Shown: one piece after another, positions 61,433 through 64,000 of the stretch | How the letters are laid out: each line of letters starts with the position of its first letter | How positions within the stretch are numbered: the first letter of the stretch is position 1 | Assembly: GCF_000979455.1 (NCBI RefSeq) | Contig: NZ_JJOY01000048.1 | Location: 155,937 to 219,936 of the forward strand | Direction of reading: 5' to 3' | DNA: 64,000 nucleotides | DNA from: Methanosarcina sp. 2.H.T.1A.6 | Lineage (GTDB): Archaea > Halobacteriota > Methanosarcinia > Methanosarcinales > Methanosarcinaceae | The notes under the pieces: model-generated | Told to the model about the DNA's origin: nothing | Database searches by the model: none | The model's input: the letters and a program-made list of their open reading frames with translations, nothing else | Translations under genes and position numbers: made by a program

Positions 61433-62419
61433 ATGAGAGAGTTTTCCAGGCCGAAGGTTGTTGTCAGCAGATGCCTTGAATTCGACCACTGCCGATATAA
61501 CGGAGATATGATTAGCAGTCCTGTAGTGGCAAAACTTAAGGAATACGTTGATTTCCTGCCTGTCTGTGCAGAAGTAGAGATCGGGCTTGGAGTTCCAAGA
61601 ACTCCGGTGAGAATAGTCCTTGACAGAGGAGAACACAGGCTTGTTCAACCCTCGAGCGGGAAGGATGTCACCGAAGATATGATTACTTTCTGTACTCGTT
61701 TCCTTGACTCTATAGAAGATGTGGACGGCTTCATCCTGAAGTTCAGGTCTCCCTCCTGTGGGCTCAAGGACGTAAAGGTTTATCCCGCTGTTGAGGGAAA
61801 AGGGGCAGTTGGGAAAACTTCAGGGTACTTAGGGGGTGCAGTTCTGAAAAGGTACCCTTTCCTCCCTATTGAGGATGAAGGCAGACTCCGGAATGCCCGG
61901 ATTAAAGAGCATTTCCTGGCAAAACTCTTTACATTTGCAGCTTTTCGAGAAGTAAAGGTTAAAGGTAGTATGAAGGATCTGATAAGTTTCCACACAGAGA
62001 ATAAACTTCTTCTTATGGCTTATAGTCAGGCCGAGCTCCGTAAATTAGGGGCGATTACCGCAAACAGAGACGGCAAGCCCTTCAAAGAGTTGGCTTCCGA
62101 TTATGAGGCGCACCTGTACAATGCTCTCTCCAGTGCTCCCAGATATACCTCAACCATCAATGTGTTAATGCATGCATTCGGGTATTTTTCAGATAAACTT
62201 TCGAGCCGTGAGAAGGCCCTGTTTTTAGACTGGGTCCAAAAGTACAGGGGAGGAAAGGTCTCCATTTGTCCTGCAATAAATACAATCAGGGCATGGGTCG
62301 CACGATTTGATAACGACTATCTTATGCATCAGACCTTTTTCGAACCATATCCTGAAGATCTGATGGAACTGAATCCGATAGAGTCTCACTTAAGAGAGGA
62401 TCTCTGGAAATTTAATTAA
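61433..62419 (+). CDS. DUF523 and DUF1722 (YbgA-like) fusion protein
   Basis: The N-terminal DUF523 half has VVVSRCLEFDHCRYNGD, LPVCAEVEIGLGVPRTPVRI and FRSPSCGLKDVKVYP; its cysteines probably bind a metal or cluster. The C-terminal DUF1722 half (from about residue 185) is HFLAKLFTFAAFREVKVKGSMKDLISFHTENKLLLMAYSQAELRKLG. Both halves occur together in archaea and bacteria; the function is unclear, with links to 2-thiouracil desulfidation proposed for DUF523. The start follows GGGGGTTAA. Confidence 0.9.
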   Translation: MREFSRPKVVVSRCLEFDHCRYNGDMISSPVVAKLKEYVDFLPVCAEVEIGLGVPRTPVRIVLDRGEHRLVQPSSGKDVTEDMITFCTRFLDSIEDVDGFILKFRSPSCGLKDVKVYPAVEGKGAVGKTSGYLGGAVLKRYPFLPIEDEGRLRNARIKEHFLAKLFTFAAFREVKVKGSMKDLISFHTENKLLLMAYSQAELRKLGAITANRDGKPFKELASDYEAHLYNALSSAPRYTSTINVLMHAFGYFSDKLSSREKALFLDWVQKYRGGKVSICPAINTIRAWVARFDNDYLMHQTFFEPYPEDLMELNPIESHLREDLWKFN

Positions 62420-62443
62420 TGCGTTTCCGGATGGGCGTTAATT

Positions 62444-63535
62444 ATGAAAGCTAGAACTAAACTGATTTTTCTTTTCTTACTCGTTTATATGGCCGGGGTT
62501 CTTTTCTTCTGGCCTTTTTCTGAGGTATCCGGAGATTCTGGCAACAAAGGACTACAGAAGAACCTGCCGGGAGCAGAGAATAAGAATCTTGAACCTTCCA
62601 GTAGCCTTGTCGCGGAAGAATCCGTAGCACCAGGGAAATCGTCCAGAACTTACTCCTGGAACTATGAAGGCTACAAATGGTACCTTACTTTGCTGCTTGA
62701 CGATAAGCTTTATGACACGTATAAGTCAAGGACACGCAAAAGGGAATATGACCTTTTTGCTTCTGACCCGTATGATGACTGGCTAATTAAAAATATTGCA
62801 GATACTCTTTTATCCCTTTCAAAGGAGTACGGGCTTGAAGAAAACAAGGTTCCGGGTCTTTGTGTTTCTTTTATCCAATCCCTTAACTACACATCAGACG
62901 TTGCAAGTTCCGGATATGACCAGTACCCCCGTTTTCCTTATGAGACCCTCTATGATAACGGTGGAGACTGTGAGGATACCTCCATTCTTTCCGTAGCAAT
63001 CCTGCAGGAGATGGGCTACGATGTCGTCCTCCTCGAACTCCCGGAGCACATGGCTCTCGGAATTAAGTGTGACCCTGAAACAAAAGGCAGGAGTTTTGAA
63101 TATCAAAACAATCATTACTACTATCTGGAAACTACGGGAAGCAACTGGCAGATAGGGGAGATGCCTGATGAGTATAAAGATGAGTCCGTCCAGGTCATCC
63201 CTGTGTACCGAAGACCTCTTGTCAATCTTGATTTCAATGCTCAGTGTGAGTACTCGCAAAAAGAAGGGGTGGTGGACGTTAACGTTACTCTGAGAAATGT
63301 GGGTTCCGAAATAGCTGAAGATACCACCATTTATGTTTCCCTTCAGGCCGATGATGAAATCAGGGCATGGGACCAGATAGAAAGTGATCCTGTAAATGTG
63401 GAGCCGGAAGAATCTTACCAGTTTGCTGCAAAAGGGCTCAGAGTTCCCGGAGGCAAGACTTTCAGGGTGTATGTGCGGGCTATCGGGGAAAACCTGTTCT
63501 CTGAAGAGATAATGAGTGAGTGGGTAAGTATCTGA
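62444..63535 (+). CDS. Transglutaminase-like surface protein, membrane-anchored
   Basis: A signal-anchor helix (LIFLFLLVYMAGVLFFWPF) is followed by a Ser/Pro-rich linker and a transglutaminase-like domain. FVQSLNYTS-type and PYETLYDNGGDCEDTSILSVAILQEMGYDVVLLELPEHMALGIKCD give the Cys (Cys of GDCED), His (PEH) and a following Asp. The C-terminal 100 residues form an Ig-like (CARDB-type) domain with VNVTLRNVGSEIAEDTTIYVSLQAD. Extracellular role unknown. It begins 24 bases after the DUF523 gene. Confidence 0.85.
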   Translation: MKARTKLIFLFLLVYMAGVLFFWPFSEVSGDSGNKGLQKNLPGAENKNLEPSSSLVAEESVAPGKSSRTYSWNYEGYKWYLTLLLDDKLYDTYKSRTRKREYDLFASDPYDDWLIKNIADTLLSLSKEYGLEENKVPGLCVSFIQSLNYTSDVASSGYDQYPRFPYETLYDNGGDCEDTSILSVAILQEMGYDVVLLELPEHMALGIKCDPETKGRSFEYQNNHYYYLETTGSNWQIGEMPDEYKDESVQVIPVYRRPLVNLDFNAQCEYSQKEGVVDVNVTLRNVGSEIAEDTTIYVSLQADDEIRAWDQIESDPVNVEPEESYQFAAKGLRVPGGKTFRVYVRAIGENLFSEEIMSEWVSI

Positions 63536-63738
63536 TAGAAAAGCCAGTCTTGATTCATAGACTACGTTTAAAGCCGAAATTTCGGTGAACTTCGACATAC
63601 TCAGAAAAATGGAGTCACTTATAAATCTTATATAAACAATTCCTTATATCAGGGGGACTCAAATGAAACCCGGTATAATTAGATGATTGGATATTTTTCA
63701 GGTAACTTAGAGTGTTTTCCTGGAGTAGAGGTAATCAT

Positions 63739-63918
63739 ATGAAGAAACTGTACAGGTCAAAGAAGAACAGGATCATTGCCGGAGTATGTGGGGGCATAGG
63801 TGAATACCTTGATGTGGACCCTACGCTCATAAGGCTTTTATGGGCGCTCTTTTCTCTGAATGGAGCTGGAATAGTTGGTTATATTATAGCCTGGATTATA
63901 ATTCCTGAAGAACCTTAA
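63739..63918 (+). CDS. PspC domain protein
   Basis: A 59-residue protein starting MKKLYRSKKNRIIAGVCGGIGEYLDVDPTLIRLLWALFSL: the RSxxxRxIAGVCGGIAxYxxxDPTLIRLLW block of PspC, with one membrane helix (GAGIVGYIIAWIII). PspC proteins sense membrane stress in bacteria. The ATG at 63739 has GAGGT seven bases upstream; the longer frame (from 63712) would be atypical. Confidence 0.92.
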   Translation: MKKLYRSKKNRIIAGVCGGIGEYLDVDPTLIRLLWALFSLNGAGIVGYIIAWIIIPEEP

Positions 63919-64000
63919 AATTTAGAAAATTTCAGGTCCCTGAAATTTCTTTTTCTTTCTAAATGAACTTGTAATATTATTGTTCTTCTTCTTCTTCTTC
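63919..64000. repeat. TTC microsatellite at the window end
   Basis: The window ends in seven consecutive TTC triplets (about 63980-64000) after a T-rich stop region following the PspC gene. It may continue beyond the window. Confidence 0.7.

Noticed and set aside
1..64000. tRNA and rRNA genes
   Set aside because: I scanned for T-arm GGTTCRAATCC-like blocks with partner stems and for rRNA words and found no convincing case; a short intron-bearing tRNA could be missed by eye.

Overview
The window is a chromosomal segment of a methanogenic archaeon that is very probably a Methanosarcina. The evidence is archaeal-only or methanogen-typical genes read from the sequence: ribosomal stalk proteins L10 and L12 sharing the same acidic tail, Spt5/NusG and SecE next to ftsZ, the proteasome-activating nucleotidase, a cobalt-early cobalamin pathway, HdrCB, an F420-dependent NADP reductase, an F420-type glutamate synthase, and a UPF0228 protein, a family I know only from Methanosarcina. 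Many genes start after GGAG or GGTGATC ribosome-binding sites, and spacers are AT-rich with TATA boxes. I worked by eye without database searches, so the species is not assigned and family calls rest on recognised motifs.

Layout. 0-9.9 kb: glycosyltransferase tail, thiC, three paralogous lipoproteins, ogt, a SAM-hydrolysing enzyme, a frameshifted HEAT-repeat membrane protein and a radical SAM protein. 10.4-15.5 kb (minus): ftsZ, secE, spt5, rpl11, a structured leader, then rpl1-rpl10-rpl12. 16-22.7 kb: a DUF99 gene, the divergent pair pan/MBF1, a TatD-like hydrolase, and convergent isocitrate dehydrogenase and Re-type citrate synthase, the core of the incomplete oxidative route to 2-oxoglutarate. 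23.6-28.1 kb: a tight anaerobic cobalamin operon cbiT-L-F-G-(CobE-like)-H-C. 28.5-29.9 kb: CcdA plus a thioredoxin lipoprotein. 30.7-37.0 kb: an iron-sulfur/metal-cofactor neighbourhood (DUF134, Mrp, two NifX-like proteins, two MinD-ferredoxin ATPases, DUF169, DUF1847, DUF1284). 37.1-45.9 kb: hdrCB, F420 reductase, and three peptidases (S8, M24, M28) around a DUF2284 protein.

46.2-52.5 kb is an AT-rich accessory segment: UPF0228, small membrane proteins, a winged-helix regulator, a secreted metzincin-like protein, a protein with a PGF-CTERM-like tail, and several decaying genes, some sharing an upstream control element. It is bracketed by a direct repeat: the complete FrhB-like gene of the glt operon on the right and a detached, about 81 percent identical copy of its last 80 codons on the left. 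That is the footprint expected of replacement or integration at a gene 3' end.

52.6-59.2 kb (minus) is nitrogen assimilation: glnA behind a GGTA-N6-TACC operator, then gltB split into amidotransferase, FMN and GXGXG genes plus the FrhB-like F420 subunit. Together these would turn ammonia plus 2-oxoglutarate (from the citrate synthase/IDH branch) into glutamate using F420H2. The last 4.5 kb holds TspO, DUF1059, an Hsp20-like gene and an Hsp20 relic, DUF523/DUF1722, a transglutaminase-like surface protein and PspC. Two orphan IS200/IS605-type right ends and one MITE are the only clear traces of mobile DNA; no rRNA, tRNA or CRISPR array was found.
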